NCBI GenBank assembly: GCA_029641185.1 | Contig: JAPWGK010000004.1 | Location: 1,736,001-1,800,000 of the forward strand | Source: Pseudofabraea citricarpa | Lineage: Eukaryota > Ascomycota > Leotiomycetes > Helotiales > Dermateaceae | DNA length: 64,000 nt | Reading direction: 5' to 3' | In this document: positions 44,201-56,111 of the stretch, piece by piece | How positions within the stretch are numbered: the first letter of the stretch is position 1 | Layout of the letters: each line of letters opens with the position of its first letter | Notes under the pieces: generated by a model | What the model was told of the DNA's origin: nothing | Seen by the model: only the letters and a program-made list of their open reading frames with translations | Databases searched by the model: none | Program-made: the position numbers and the translations under genes

Positions 44201-47200
44201 TATAATTCTTACGGCACCACCCAGGAATATTGATGCCCCAGCCATAGCTACCTTAGTTGAGGTTTTTCTAGAAGCTCGGCCTATTCTCACTATGCATCGC
44301 GCCAAGGCACGAATCATCCACCTAGCACTTGTTAATCGTTGCCTGAAGCAACTTGCAGCAGCCGCAGCAGTCTTGAAGGCTTCCGATAGTAGCAACTCAC
44401 AGTCGGATGATGAGGCGATGGATATTGTTGCTCCCGACCTTCAATTTCAGGAACAGGAACTCGTATTTGCTAGATCATTAGCGGTGCTGCGAGAATTCTT
44501 GAAGGCCTATCAAGGACGGCCACACTTTGCCAAGCCCAAGCAGACACAGCTAATTAGTGCAGCCAAAAGCACCGTGGAGGGTGAGCCACTGATAGTTAAG
44601 TATCAGTCCTTCGATGGCGATACACACACCGACGTCAAAGTCTTAACCCTTGGAAAATTGAACACCGCTGCGTCATTGCTCGCGAGTCTTCAGGAAGCTA
44701 CTGGCTTTAAGACGTATAGAGTCTACCATGGCGGCAAAGAATTTGTGCCAGACGAGGTCGCCATCTGTAAATCGCTTGAAGACCTGAAGTTGAATGGCCT
44801 CGTTCTCGTTCAGCGGCGAGAAGATCCCGACAGCACATCTGACGAATTGACCGCCTTGGATACAACTCTGGAGGGTGAAATCATGAAACATTCGGATGAA
44901 TTATGGGGATATCTCGGAATGCATGAGAAGGTAGCTCACGAAGTAAGTTTGACTGACTAACAACACATCGAACTGTACTGACTTCATCGACGCAGATTTA
45001 TGTTTTTCTCATCAAGTTTCCGATATACGACCAACTCTTGACAGTCTTTGAGAGAGACGAAACTACCTACTTGGAAATATTTCCGCTTGGTCAACCTTTC
45101 AAATGTTTATACGCTGTTCATGCGTTGAGGGAATGTGTGTTAGCTGCTCAAAAGCGAGAGGCAAGTGATCTTCTAATACTACAAGGCGTATCTGACCTGA
45201 TTTTCGTGAAGGACACCCGTGATGAATCTGCAACGGCAAAAGGCCTGAAGCATATCGTCGCGGCCATTTCAGACCCAGATGTTTTGAAGTCCTGTGAGGC
45301 TGAAAATCTTAGAGACGCTCTTATCATCAACTTGCTTGACTGTCTTGTAGGATTTTCACGAGGTGAGTCTCTCGGTGGCCATTTTATAAGCGCCAGCTAA
45401 ATCTATCAAGATACTCCATATCCAGAGCTCGTGACATCATGTCTCAACAAGGCATTACTAGAGCGACTTCTCGAGATTCTGTCCACCCTGCGTCCGAAGC
45501 CTGGTTCCGAAAGTTCCATTCGACTGGTCTGCAAAACATTTGTGGCAGTTCTAGAGGTGACCAGTCACAGTCCTGCGCTGTGGGAACTGTTAAAAGTCAA
45601 TCTGATCAACGGCCTTTTGAAAGATCTCATAGTTGCTGATTCAAGGCCTCTAATGCGAAGAAATATCGCAAGGCAGCTTATAGAGAGGTGTGCATACATG
45701 CCCAGGTGTGTAGTTCTATAACTCCAACTATTGGCATTTTACTAATCTGAGCAGCTCATCTATCACCCGAGACTTTCAGGACGTCTTGTGGTCAGTGGTT
45801 TCAGGGTTGATACCGGAAGCCGTAGCAAGTTGTCAATCAGAAGATTTGTTCTCGCTGGCATTACCATTATTCAAGCAGGTTTTGGAGTCGACGCCTAACT
45901 ATCCTGGTATCATAGACCACATCAAAGAATGGGCTACTCTGCTATTATCCCTGGAAGCTAAAGAGGTATGAGTGAGCTGCTCCTAGATTCATGGTTCAGA
46001 TACTAAGCAGAAGTAGATTGTGGGCCAAATGGAAAGTGTAGATTTGACGGTTCACGGCCTAGCAAACCTTTTGTATTACGCTACGATAACTGTCAAGTCG
46101 CTTCTTGCCGAAGCCCAAGAACCAGAGGACGAGGCATTAACTTCTATGTTTGGGTGAGTCAATCGTCACAAAACTGCTTCAAAAATTGCTAACGAGCATA
46201 GGACTATTGCTATAAGACTTTTTGAGAAGCACCTCTTCACGCCAGTAAATATGCTGCGCTTAGATGTGGAAGAAACCCGCATGGTCCAACATATTCCAGT
46301 GCTGAATACCCATACGCGCCGTGCAATTAGCGAGACAATATATCACCTTGTCAACGATAATCCTGCACAGTACCAAATTATTCTTGAATCGCTGGCACGA
46401 CTCGTTCCATATAATTTAAGGGTTGAATGTAGGTAATGAAACCGGAACCAATGAATCTTAGCTTACTTTCTTGAGTAGATCCATACGATCTCGAAGTCTC
46501 CTGGAATTTTGAACGCATCAGAGCTGTGCGGTCATGGACTGGATATGTTGGCCTTCGCAACCTTTCTAACACCTGCTACTTGAACTCCCTATTTACTCAG
46601 CTCTTTATGAATGTCTCATTCCGCGACTTCATGCTTACTGCAGATGCTACGGATCGAGATCAACAGCGGCTCCTTATAGAGACTCAGGTCTTGTTCAGTA
46701 ACATGCAGAACAGCCTCAAGAGATTTGTTGATCCTCAAGTCGTTGCAAGCTCAATTCGAACTTATGAGGAAGGAAACATCGATGTGAGCATTCAAATGGA
46801 TGTAGACGAGTTCTACAATCTGCTATTCGATCGCTGGGAAAGTCAGATCACGTCCGATGCTGCCAAGCGAACCTTTCGATCGTTTTACGGTGGCCAGCTT
46901 GTTCAGCAGGTCAAGTCGAAAGAATGCGAGCATATCTCGGAACGATTGGAGCCTTTTTCTGCCATTCAATGCGATATCAAAGGGAAGAGCAGTCTTCAGG
47001 AAAGCTTACAAGCATATGTCGACGGTGAGGTTATGGAAGGCGACAACAAATACAAATGTTCTACCTGTGACCGTCATGTGGACGCTGTAAAAAGAGCATG
47101 CTTGAAGGACATCCCAGATAACTTGATTTTCCACCTCAAGAGGTTTGATTTCAATCTTCGTACGATGCAGCGAAGTAAGATCAACGATTACTTTTCATTC

Positions 47201-49459
47201 CCTAATACGATTGACATGCGACCATACAAGGTTGAGCATATCATGTCATCGCCGGAAGAGTGCCCGAAGGATGTTTTTGAGCTTGTTGGAATCCTAGTGC
47301 ATGCTGGAACTGCAGAATCTGGGCATTACTACTCGTTCATCCGGGAACGACCTTCTCATACGGAAGATTCGTGGGTCGAGTTCAACGATGACATTGTGAC
47401 ACCATGGAAGCCTGAAGAAATGGAGAACAGCTGCTTTGGTGGCGCTGATTATCGTGGTTCGGTTGATCATAATACGACATGTTACGACAAGAATTACAGC
47501 GCATACATGCTTTTCTACCAACGTTCTTCGGTTCTGGCCGCTCAGAAGGAGGAACTGCAAAAGTCAGGGCAGCCTAGCCCAGTGCGCTTACCTCTGGCAA
47601 TCGGACAATACAACCATATTATTGTGGACAATGAGTTGCTGATGCGCAAATACTGCTTATTCGACCCCTCGCATGCAGGCTTGGTCCTGAAGATGTTCAA
47701 CAACGTGCGCCAACTCAATAAGGGCGTATGCTCAAGCACCCATGAGCTCGAGAAGTCTGCAATGTGGATGGCACTGAACTTCTTAGACCAGGTTGTTGCA
47801 CGTACGAAAGACCTTCCTGATTACCCAGTGCTGATGGGAACCATACGTAGCATGTGTGATGATTGTGTCGAGTGTTCTCGTGATTACTTGGACTGGTTTT
47901 GCTCCCACCCGGAGACGATCCGATATCTCTTACTACGGAATCCCGAGGCTTTGGTGCGCACTGATATTTCTTCTTCAATCTTCTCAGCGCTTCTCAAGAT
48001 CAGAGCGGAGGCACCATATGCATATGGTATCGGAGATGACAACGATAGTGATAAATCCAGCGACGACCCACAATTATTACCAGAAATCGTGAGGGCACTT
48101 GCAGCACTATGGGATCAATTCCATACCAACACCAGAGCTTGGCCTGAATATTTTGGCCTGCTCTTCAATATTTCCAAACTTGGTGATGCTGAAGCCGTCA
48201 TCCTGATTGAGCATGGCTTCCTCCGCAGGGTCTTGGAGCTCATCACTGCAGATCCAAACCTACCACAAGACCCTCAGTACAACCGCATGCTTAACATTAT
48301 CTCCAAGCGGTTGAACACCCGACCAGTTTCATATGAGAGTGTCATCTCACTGTTATATCGCCTTCTTACTGTCGTTGATCGTGATGCGGAAATTGTATCG
48401 GATCATGCGATTCGGTCTGGAGGGATAAGCAGAACAGAGGAAATAAGCGTTCCTCTATCATCGGCCGAGCATAATATTGTTGTGCAGCATTGGGTCAATG
48501 GTGGTGTACACATCCTTACAGAGAAACTCTTCATCGTTCGTCAAAACGAGGTTGATTCAAAGAACGTCATCATGCTACTTTTACATTGGCCTGACAACTT
48601 GGATCGAAATATCATGGCAGCTATTCGGTGCGGTATCAAACCTGGACCATCATTCGCCCCTTGCGGGCCGTTTCTTAGAGCAGCACTCACATACTGCGAA
48701 CACTCGGAAAGCAGAGCCAGCATCGAGAGGCTCGTAAAGCACATTGCACAAGTTGCACGTAAGCTTGACACGACTTTGGACGGCAAGGATTTTCTGAAAT
48801 TCTTCGCGGAATTACAGCATCTGCCATCGAATCTGCATGAAATCTCGCGAGATGACCTCTTCAAACTGTGTGCAGCTATGCTTCCAACATGGGGGCCTGG
48901 TCTCCTTGCACAAGCTGACGGCCATGTCAGAAATGCGACCACCGAATACATTGGTGACTTCTTTTTGAAGTCCAGCCCTGATGTTGATTATGGTCCTACA
49001 AGTGAACTAAATGGAAAGGATATGATCATTGTGGCGACGGCACAAAATCTTGGTTGGCAGTGCATTAGTTATCTTGAAGAACATCACCTCCGGCCACAAC
49101 GCGAAATTCTAACACCATGTTTCAATTGTGTTTTTACCATGATGGAGACCTGCGAGAGATTTTTTGACGAAGAAGACAAGGAAGATCAATTGTCCGGACA
49201 CAAGTTTGCAGAAGAGAAGAATGGTGAGTACAAACTTTGTAAGGTCTAGTCCAGATGCTAATCGGTTCACAGAAGTTGCTGCTCAGATGAGAAAACTTGT
49301 TGTTGACGAAGCAGATGATGAAGTCTCAGGTACGGGCATGTCTTTCTAACTTCGGAACAAAACTAACGAGTTCCAGAATGGGATGGCTCAGATGATGTAG
49401 GCTATTCTTCATCGCAAGCTGAATTGACGGATTTGAACGAAATTGAAGTACAGCTTTGA
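41288..49459 (+). CDS. Giant ubiquitin carboxyl-terminal hydrolase (USP9X/USP24/USP34-like)
   Basis: Eleven exons: 41288-41972, 42027-42189, 42236-44942, 44996-45362, 45426-45705, 45755-45966, 46018-46153, 46202-46428, 46479-49223, 49273-49329 and 49377-49459. They sum to 7662 nt, or 2553 residues, with all introns GT-AG and 46-63 nt. The disordered N-terminus has an Asp-Ile repeat and a basic patch. About 1300 residues of helical, armadillo-like scaffold follow, including a ubiquitin-like fold near TAASLLASLQEATGFKTYRV. The USP catalytic domain begins at about residue 1615: Cys1625 in GLRNLSNTCYLNSL, His1875 in HAGTAESGHYYSF, Asp1896 in SWVEFNDD, with zinc-ribbon Cys pairs (KSKEC, CSTCD). 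The C-terminal helical region matches what I know as DUF3517 in fungal homologues, and the tail is acidic. It cleaves ubiquitin from proteins; substrates are unknown. Confidence 0.93.
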
Positions 49460-51247
49460 TTAGCTCCTCGCCACGACTTTTATGAATTTTGCTTCTGTTA
49501 TCCAGCGAATGGCGTCAAGTGAGAACACTCGGGGCGCTAAACTATTGCATTGAAAATATGCAAGGTAATTTGACAGGGCAGGGGAATATAGGCGCAAAAG
49601 GTCGGCGTTCACCTGATGATTGCTCAAAACAAAAAGACGTGCTCTGGTCTTGCAAGCGAAGATGGCATACATTTCAAGTTTCTATGTTTTTCATTGAGAG
49701 ATGAAATGGGTTCCTGATTTAAATTGGTTGGCATATGGGCGTGAGAGAACTTGAAGGTTCTCGAGCAATAAGGTCATTCAGATGGCAAACATTCATAGAT
49801 GGAGGTGTTTCTCTATTTTTTTTCTTTTTCTGGTCGTTGGACATGAGCAAGGTTTTCGTGGTAGACAGAAACGAATCCGAACATGTTTGCCAGGATATGT
49901 ATGTGTTGTGTTCTTGTAAGGCAGTAATTAATTGAAAGGTGAGATGGCGTCGAATCTCAAAGGATCAACGTGCTCAAGATGTCGTAGCCTTGGCCCAGTC
50001 GTCCCATGTTTCTTTTTCTTCGTATTTGTTCATTGTCGCATTGATGCCATCGATGGCTGAGTTCAAAGCCCCACCTTGGCTCTTCTTCTCTTTGACTCTT
50101 GACTTACACACCCAAACTCTTAGAATCTCTTCTTTTGCTTTACTTTACTCTACATACGAGGGACTTGGACTCCGTAAATAAACACGATGTGACTGTGGCC
50201 CGTGGCGCAAGACGTCCAGGGCATTACGAAATCCCAAAGTTACGAGCTCTTAGACATGTTCTTGGGCGCTCCGTTAATCTGTAAGCATGTCAATGCTGGC
50301 CATGCGTAAGGAGGTGTGTTTTTTTTTTTTTTTTTTTTTTTGAAACGTAGGCAGGCAGTCGGTGATGAGATTGATGAGGTGAGATATTTTCGGTGGCGTC
50401 TGGCTGCTGGCTTTTGACTGTTGGTTGTTGGCTGTTGGCTGTTGGTTGGTAGGTATATCTGTCTCGGTAGGTCCAGGACCAGCCTATATTCTCGTGCTTT
50501 GTTTTCACTACTGTAGTGTGATGTGATTGCGAGATTATTGTTTGGTTTGGCGCTGGAGAGTCTGGCGAATGACGGACGGACGGTGGGGGATCATCTTGCT
50601 ATACAGCAGCAGCCTCCTTATCACCTCGACCTCCCCCTTCACCTCCATCTCGTCCCGCGCATAAGCGACGAGTTATTTTTGTCCCGGCGCCCCTCGCCCT
50701 CGCCCGCGCTTGGGCCAACGCATACAGCAGCAGTAGCTTAAATCTATTCTTGATAGCTTTCCCCTCATTCTGCACAGGGGTGTGAAGAGGTCTGGCCAAT
50801 GGCGGCCCCTGGAGTGGAGAGCTCAAAAGGCTTGGTGGTTCAGAAATAGCATCTGGGAGCGCTTAAACCTACCCTGAGCTTTTTATTTTCTTGGTTCGTG
50901 GAGAGCAGGCCAGAGGTTGATATATCTTCATGACGCTACCCCGCTGAGTGAGTAGCTCATCGAGAGTGTAGGCTCTTTCTGCCTTTTTTATATTTCTTAT
51001 ATCCTGTCATCGATCGATTGATTGATCGCGAAAGGAGTCCTGAGCACTGCGGCATTTTTGGGAGCATTCAATTCGATTCTTAAAAGTCTGGTGTTTACTT
51101 CCTTCGTCTCCACCCACATCTTCTATTATCTATCTATCGTCAAAAGTAGAACAGCTACAATTGTTACTTGTTCCTTCGATATCAACCGATGCTTATATCC
51201 TCGTCCATCTCCTCCTCGAGCTCTATCCATCACATCAAAATTCAACC
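49460..51247. other. Intergenic region with a 23-nt T tract
   Basis: About 1.8 kb. A T23 run lies at 50319-50341, followed by a TTGGCTGTTGGCTGTTGGTTGG-type simple repeat at about 50410-50450. The CT-rich leader just before 51248 probably belongs to the next gene. No ORF was supported. Confidence 0.5.
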
Positions 51248-52662
51248 ATGCCTTCCATCACCAAAGACCGCATCTCGTCACCCCTCGAAGCAGGACCCTC
51301 TCTGCTAGACGTCAAACAACTCCCACCCCAATTGACTTCAGCACTCGACTATGTCTCGAGCCGTCTAAGCCGGAAGAGACTGCACCTCTCTCTGATCGTG
51401 ATCCGGAAAGACGTACAACTACCCATCTCACCACCAGCGAGTCCACCTCTACCGAGCAACAACAACAACACCACCAGCTCGAATTCCACATCCACATCCA
51501 CCTCTACATCCACGTCTCCCGCACGATCGCTCTTCACACGCCAACTCTCTAAACACTCAAGCAATGCATCGCTTTCTTCCTCTTCAGCTTCCACGCCAAG
51601 CTCCTTCTCCAGAACCATCTATCCCTCGTTACCGGCGTCGCCTAAGTCTCTCATGAGCACTTCTCCCGTCTCGTCGACGTCGTCAGAATCTTCCCTCTCG
51701 CCGTGCACCTCGCCAGAACCGCCGAATCCATATGGGATCTCGCTGCTGCACGCGACGACGCTGACGCCCAAGGCGGAGAAGATTCTACGGCAGACGATTG
51801 GGAAGGCGGAGAAGAAATTCGGGATTGGGTATGTGATATTCGTCTTTTCCCTCTCCCTATTTACATCGGCGTGAAAAGAAAGAAGAGGAGAAAAGAAAAG
51901 AAGATATACTGACACAAACAATACAGTTCAGGATGGCTCTCCTCGCAACCCCTCAGCACATCGTCGACGTGCGCCCAGACCAACGACCTGATCCACCGCT
52001 CGCTGCAGCAGAACGAGACGCTCTTCTCGTCGGCCGGCCTGACGCTGTACGCGCTGGACCACATCTACGTCTTCAAGTGCTACCTGCACGCGTACTCGCG
52101 CGAGCTGACATCGAGCACGCTGACGACGGCCGTCGACGAGCTGCGGCGGCTGGTTCTCGCGCAGCCGCAGCCGCAGCACGGCAGCATCTCCAAGGGCCAG
52201 CTCATGCGCGCGTACGCGTGGCTAGGAATCTCGCTCGCGGCGCTCGTCGACGTCAACGAGGGCTACAAGAAGACGTACGGCGGCGAGGCGCGCTGTAGCG
52301 GTGTTGATGTCTCGCCGCCTCTCTCGCCATCGCCCACTTGTCTTCCCTTGTCGCTCCAGACTTCTTTCATGCTCGTCCAGAGACCCAACCCTAGACGTCC
52401 CAAGCTCTCGCTCGCCCTGAATACTGACCCCGAGAAGGAGATCAGAGTCGGCGAGTCCGCGAGAGGTGTCGAGATCGACGGTGCTGAGCCGCTTAGTCCG
52501 ACCTTGAGAGGCCTCAGAGAAGACCGTGGACCGCATCGGCGCGGCCCCCAGACGCCCAATGGGTTTGAGGATATCACGCCCGTCACCAAGGGCGAGTGGT
52601 GTTATCTGATGGTTGGCGAGGGCTGGAAGGGAGGACGGACCGTGGCGGTCGAGACGTGTTGA
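51248..52662 (+). CDS. Conserved fungal protein, DUF7582-like
   Basis: Two exons, 51248-51828 and 51927-52662, with a 98-nt intron (GTATGT...ACAG). The sum is 1317 nt, or 438 residues. The N-terminal block LPPQLTSALDYVSSRLSRKR then LHLSLIVIRKDVQLP is strongly conserved in filamentous ascomycetes in proteins I associate with DUF7582. A Ser/Thr/Pro low-complexity region follows (STSTSTSTS). Then comes a globular region: SLLHATTLTPKAEKILRQTI, LTLYALDHIYVFKCYLHAYS, GQLMRAYAWLGISLAALVDV. The tail is Pro-rich and ends near ITPVTKGEWCYLMVGEGWKG. No catalytic motif, signal peptide or membrane segment is seen, and the biochemical role is unknown. The ATG chosen is the first in the frame; earlier codons are leader. 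Confidence 0.8.
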
Positions 52663-54058
52663 TTTTTTGTCTTCTTCTTTTCTTTTCTCTCTCTTGATAT
52701 GAGAAAGAAGGAGGAGGGATCCTGATGGATGAGTAGCCAAGGAAACCTTCGATTCGATTGTATATATTTACACCACACTTTTTTCCTATCTCTCTTCCTA
52801 TCTTTCCTTTTCCTTTTTTTTTTCTCTTTTCTTCTTTTACCTGCGGAGAGAGGTGGGAGGTTGCGGTGAGAGTTGGGGAGTCAAAAATCAGCGGTGTTGA
52901 AGAGGAGGTGGTGGTGTTCAGTCTTTGCCCTTTCCTTTTTCTTTTTTCAAAGACTTATGATAGACATGAAATTCCAACGAAAGATATGACATACATTGAT
53001 TACTCTGTTCCTACCTCTCAATTCCCCGTCCCAAAAAAAAACAAAAAAAAAAAACACACAAGACTTATTTTCTCTCGGTGAGAAGAAAAGCCACAAGGTC
53101 TGATTACTCACCTCTTGCTACTTCCGTAGGTAGGTTTTTAGTGTGACACGAAATAGACAGGATGTTGAAAGAGGAAAGAAAACCCAGGAGAGGGGTAATT
53201 TGCAAATGCAAATGCAGATGCAAAAAAGAAAAACAAGCTCATATGATCCGCATATTACTCTTATGTGTTGTGAGGTGATGTGATGTACCTTGTCCAAAAG
53301 CTTATGCTTATCCGAATCGAGCGACAGACGGCTGATTTCGTCTCTCCATCTCCTCTAGTCAATAACAAACGAAGCACCCCCACTCTGATTACCCACCTAT
53401 GTAGAAATAGCATGTGACGTTGCAGAGACAGATGCCGAAAGGAGAGAAGAGTACAAGTGTGGCTGTGTCTTGTTCTGGGGAGAAAATAAGAAGAGGGGGG
53501 GCGGGGGCGGGGGATATAATAAAAACAAAAAGCGTGTGTGGATGATAGACAGAACAGCAAGAAGGATCTATATCTCTTTTGTGATTTGCAAATCCCCGCT
53601 GAATATCAGGTATATAGAAACCATGATATGGTTATCAACTGCTTTTCGATTTGCAAGTACCCTTTTCTTCAGCTGCTGAGCAAGTGCCTTTTGATCTGTG
53701 GTTTTCTGAACTATAACTGAATGCAGCTTGGGTATTATGTACTTTGTCTACTTGGTCTACAAATTTTCACATGCTTGTGAGGTCTCAGGTGCTTACTCAC
53801 CCACGATGCTCTCCAGGGCTTGGGTGGATGCAAGAAGAAGAGGGTGGATTGGACAGTTAGAAACCCGTGAGTGAAAAGACAAACAGTGTCAAATACAACT
53901 CGAATAAATTATCAATCAAGATACAAAGCACAAGTGCACATCAGTGTGGTAGGTATGTTCGTTTCATAAAACTCTTAATACAGCGTATTGTTTACATTAC
54001 AACCCCCATCATCATCCCATCACTCCATCAAACATCCACACAAGTATAACTCGACAGC
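52663..54058. other. Convergent intergenic region
   Basis: About 1.4 kb between the 3' ends of the DUF7582-like gene (+) and the GPI-protein gene (-). It holds T-rich and A-rich runs, including A and CA stretches at 53031-53060. No gene was supported. Confidence 0.5.
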
Positions 54059-54588
54059 TTACATGTTAGCAGCGAAAGCTGCAGCACCACCGAAGAGAGC
54101 AGCAGCTCCCATAGCAGCAGTCTGGTAAGCGGCTCCACCGGAGGAAGAGGTGGAAGTGACGGTCTGTCCGGCCGAGTTGGTGGTGGTAACGACGGTTCCG
54201 CCAGTGGCAGAAGAAGCTCTGCTGCTAGCAGACGAAGCTCTGGATGAAAGGCTCTCGCTGACGGACGAGGCACGAGATGAGAGAGAGGATGCGGCTGAGC
54301 CGGTGGCGCTGGATGCCTCAGAGGCAATCGACGAGCTGAGGGATGATGCGTCAGATGAGATGGACGATGCGAGGGATGAGGCGAGCGAGCTGGCAGCTGA
54401 GGTGGCCGAGGCGATCTCAGAGTTGGAGGTGACGGAGCCAACGAGGGAGGTCAACGAAGAGAGAGCGTTGGATGAGGTTTCTTGGGCCTGGATGAGAATA
54501 TTAGCTATGGCTTCGACAGCATCGTGGACTCAGAACATACAGTGACAGCGGAGGCAAGAGCCAATATGACGATGTTCTTGAATTGCAT
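54059..54588 (-). CDS. Small Ser/Ala-rich putative GPI-anchored cell-wall protein
   Basis: Two exons, 54588-54541 and 54487-54059, with a 53-nt intron (GTATGT, branch GCTAAT, acceptor CCAG). The total is 158 residues. The splice joins MQFKNIVILALASAVT to AQETSSNALSS, giving a signal peptide with a VTA-Q cleavage site. The mature part is mostly Ser and Ala (for example SSLASSLASSISSDASSLSS), suited to heavy O-mannosylation. The C-terminus, GGAAYQTAAMGAAALFGGAA then AFAANM, is a short hydrophobic tail after small residues, as in GPI-anchor signals. This design is common in fungal wall or plasma-membrane surface proteins of 100-200 residues. It has no enzyme domain. The intron directly after the signal-peptide core is a frequent arrangement in this class. 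Confidence 0.8.
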
Positions 54589-56111
54589 GATTGCGGTGTT
54601 GTTATGTTGGTTGGTGAGTGAAAGATTGAACTTTAATTGCTGAATTGGAGTATGAAATGGATGAACGTTTTTGAATGAAGGATTGATATGAGGGAAGAAA
54701 CAAGAGGGATCGGATATGCTTATATACCTCAATGAGCTGCAGTTAGCTACACTAAGAGGCTGGGCGTTGCTATGGTCAGATTGGCAACAAACACAGCAGC
54801 CACTGGCCAGACAGGATCTACGTCACTAGACATGGTCTGTGTACGAAATGTCATTGGTGATTCCGCATTGAAGAAGCTAAAATGGCATCTAGCCGTTCAC
54901 CATCACTGGGATGAAACCATGCTGCGGACCGTGGAAGTCAGCCTAGGATATTCTTGCTTCTCTCCAACTTTTGATGCTATGAGGGGCTTGGAGAGGGCTT
55001 GGAACTTGGAAGCTTGCCGGTGGGTCCTGCTCCAATGGGCATAGATTCCTATCCCGAAGACACCATGGACAAACGCGGGAAAGGGCTCCTGAAATCTCGC
55101 GCACTAATCTGGGGTAGCCACTGCCCTCAGCGCCCTGTGAACTTTGAACAAAGCCATTCTGGCCGACACAGTCAGGCATGTGCCGCCGTCTCACTGCGTA
55201 AGTTGTCGACTGATCTCGTCAAGGCGCTCGATATCAAGACGCAAGGATTCATAAGAGCGAGAAGGGACGTCAGACCTCCCGCAACCGAGCACAAACGGAA
55301 CGAGTACGGGCAACGTCAACGTCGACAGCTCTTGGCCGGCCGTGGTCTTCGAATTCTTCCGACTCCCGGGCCTGCTTTTCGTCCCACAATTAAGCAATGG
55401 ATGAGCAATTCAACATGCGAAAGTGCAAGAGCTGGTATGCAAAACCCTTGCGTGCCCGGCCAGGTTGATGACATAGATCGACACTGGGATGCTACCCGGC
55501 GCCGACACCCCATACTTGGCGGCACTCGTAGCGCGCTTCAGAGTGTGGGCTATGATGCATTCCGCTCCAGAATCCAGATCCAATCAGGGATGTAAACGCT
55601 TAGCCCCCCCAGCAGCCCACCGCTCGTCATCAGCTAAAGCATCATTTTGCGTAAAGTAGGCAGCCAGGCAGTTGGTAGTGGGCACAGTCAGTTCTTGGTC
55701 AATTGGGGCCTAGCCACTCGCAACTGCAGCTTTAGGAAGATTCATTTGCAATAGTTGAGTAATTGTATCATACTCCGTACGTATCACGTCCTCAGTGGAG
55801 CCGCGTGGTTTTCTGGCCCCCTCTCTCGCCACAATCTCACTTGCCGCTAACCGGGAACGAATACTAAAAGTTGCTTTCTTCATCAAGGTCGTGGCGAGGT
55901 CGTGTGGCTTCGCCCTCGCATCTCGGAAGACCGGGCAATGCTGTGTGTGTTTCATGCATATTACTGGTCGATGCAGATTTTGGCTGCAGGTACCAGCGAC
56001 GGGTTCCACATAACATCATCGCCAGCCTGGTACGGGCAGATAGATGATGATGATGATGTTGTTGTTGTTGATGATGATGCCGGGTAAAATCAATCGCAAC
56101 CATGCTGTTCA
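54589..56111. other. Intergenic region with a GAT/GTT trinucleotide repeat
   Basis: About 1.5 kb. A (GAT)n(GTT)n(GAT)n tract lies at about 56042-56080. The open frame 54999-55595 (+, 198 codons) starts and ends without family signature, and its amino-acid use looks random, so I do not call it. Confidence 0.45.

Noticed and set aside
54999..55595. 198-codon open frame on + between the GPI-protein gene and SIN1
   Set aside because: Random-looking composition, no motif, no splice-supported extension, and simple overlap of other open frames.
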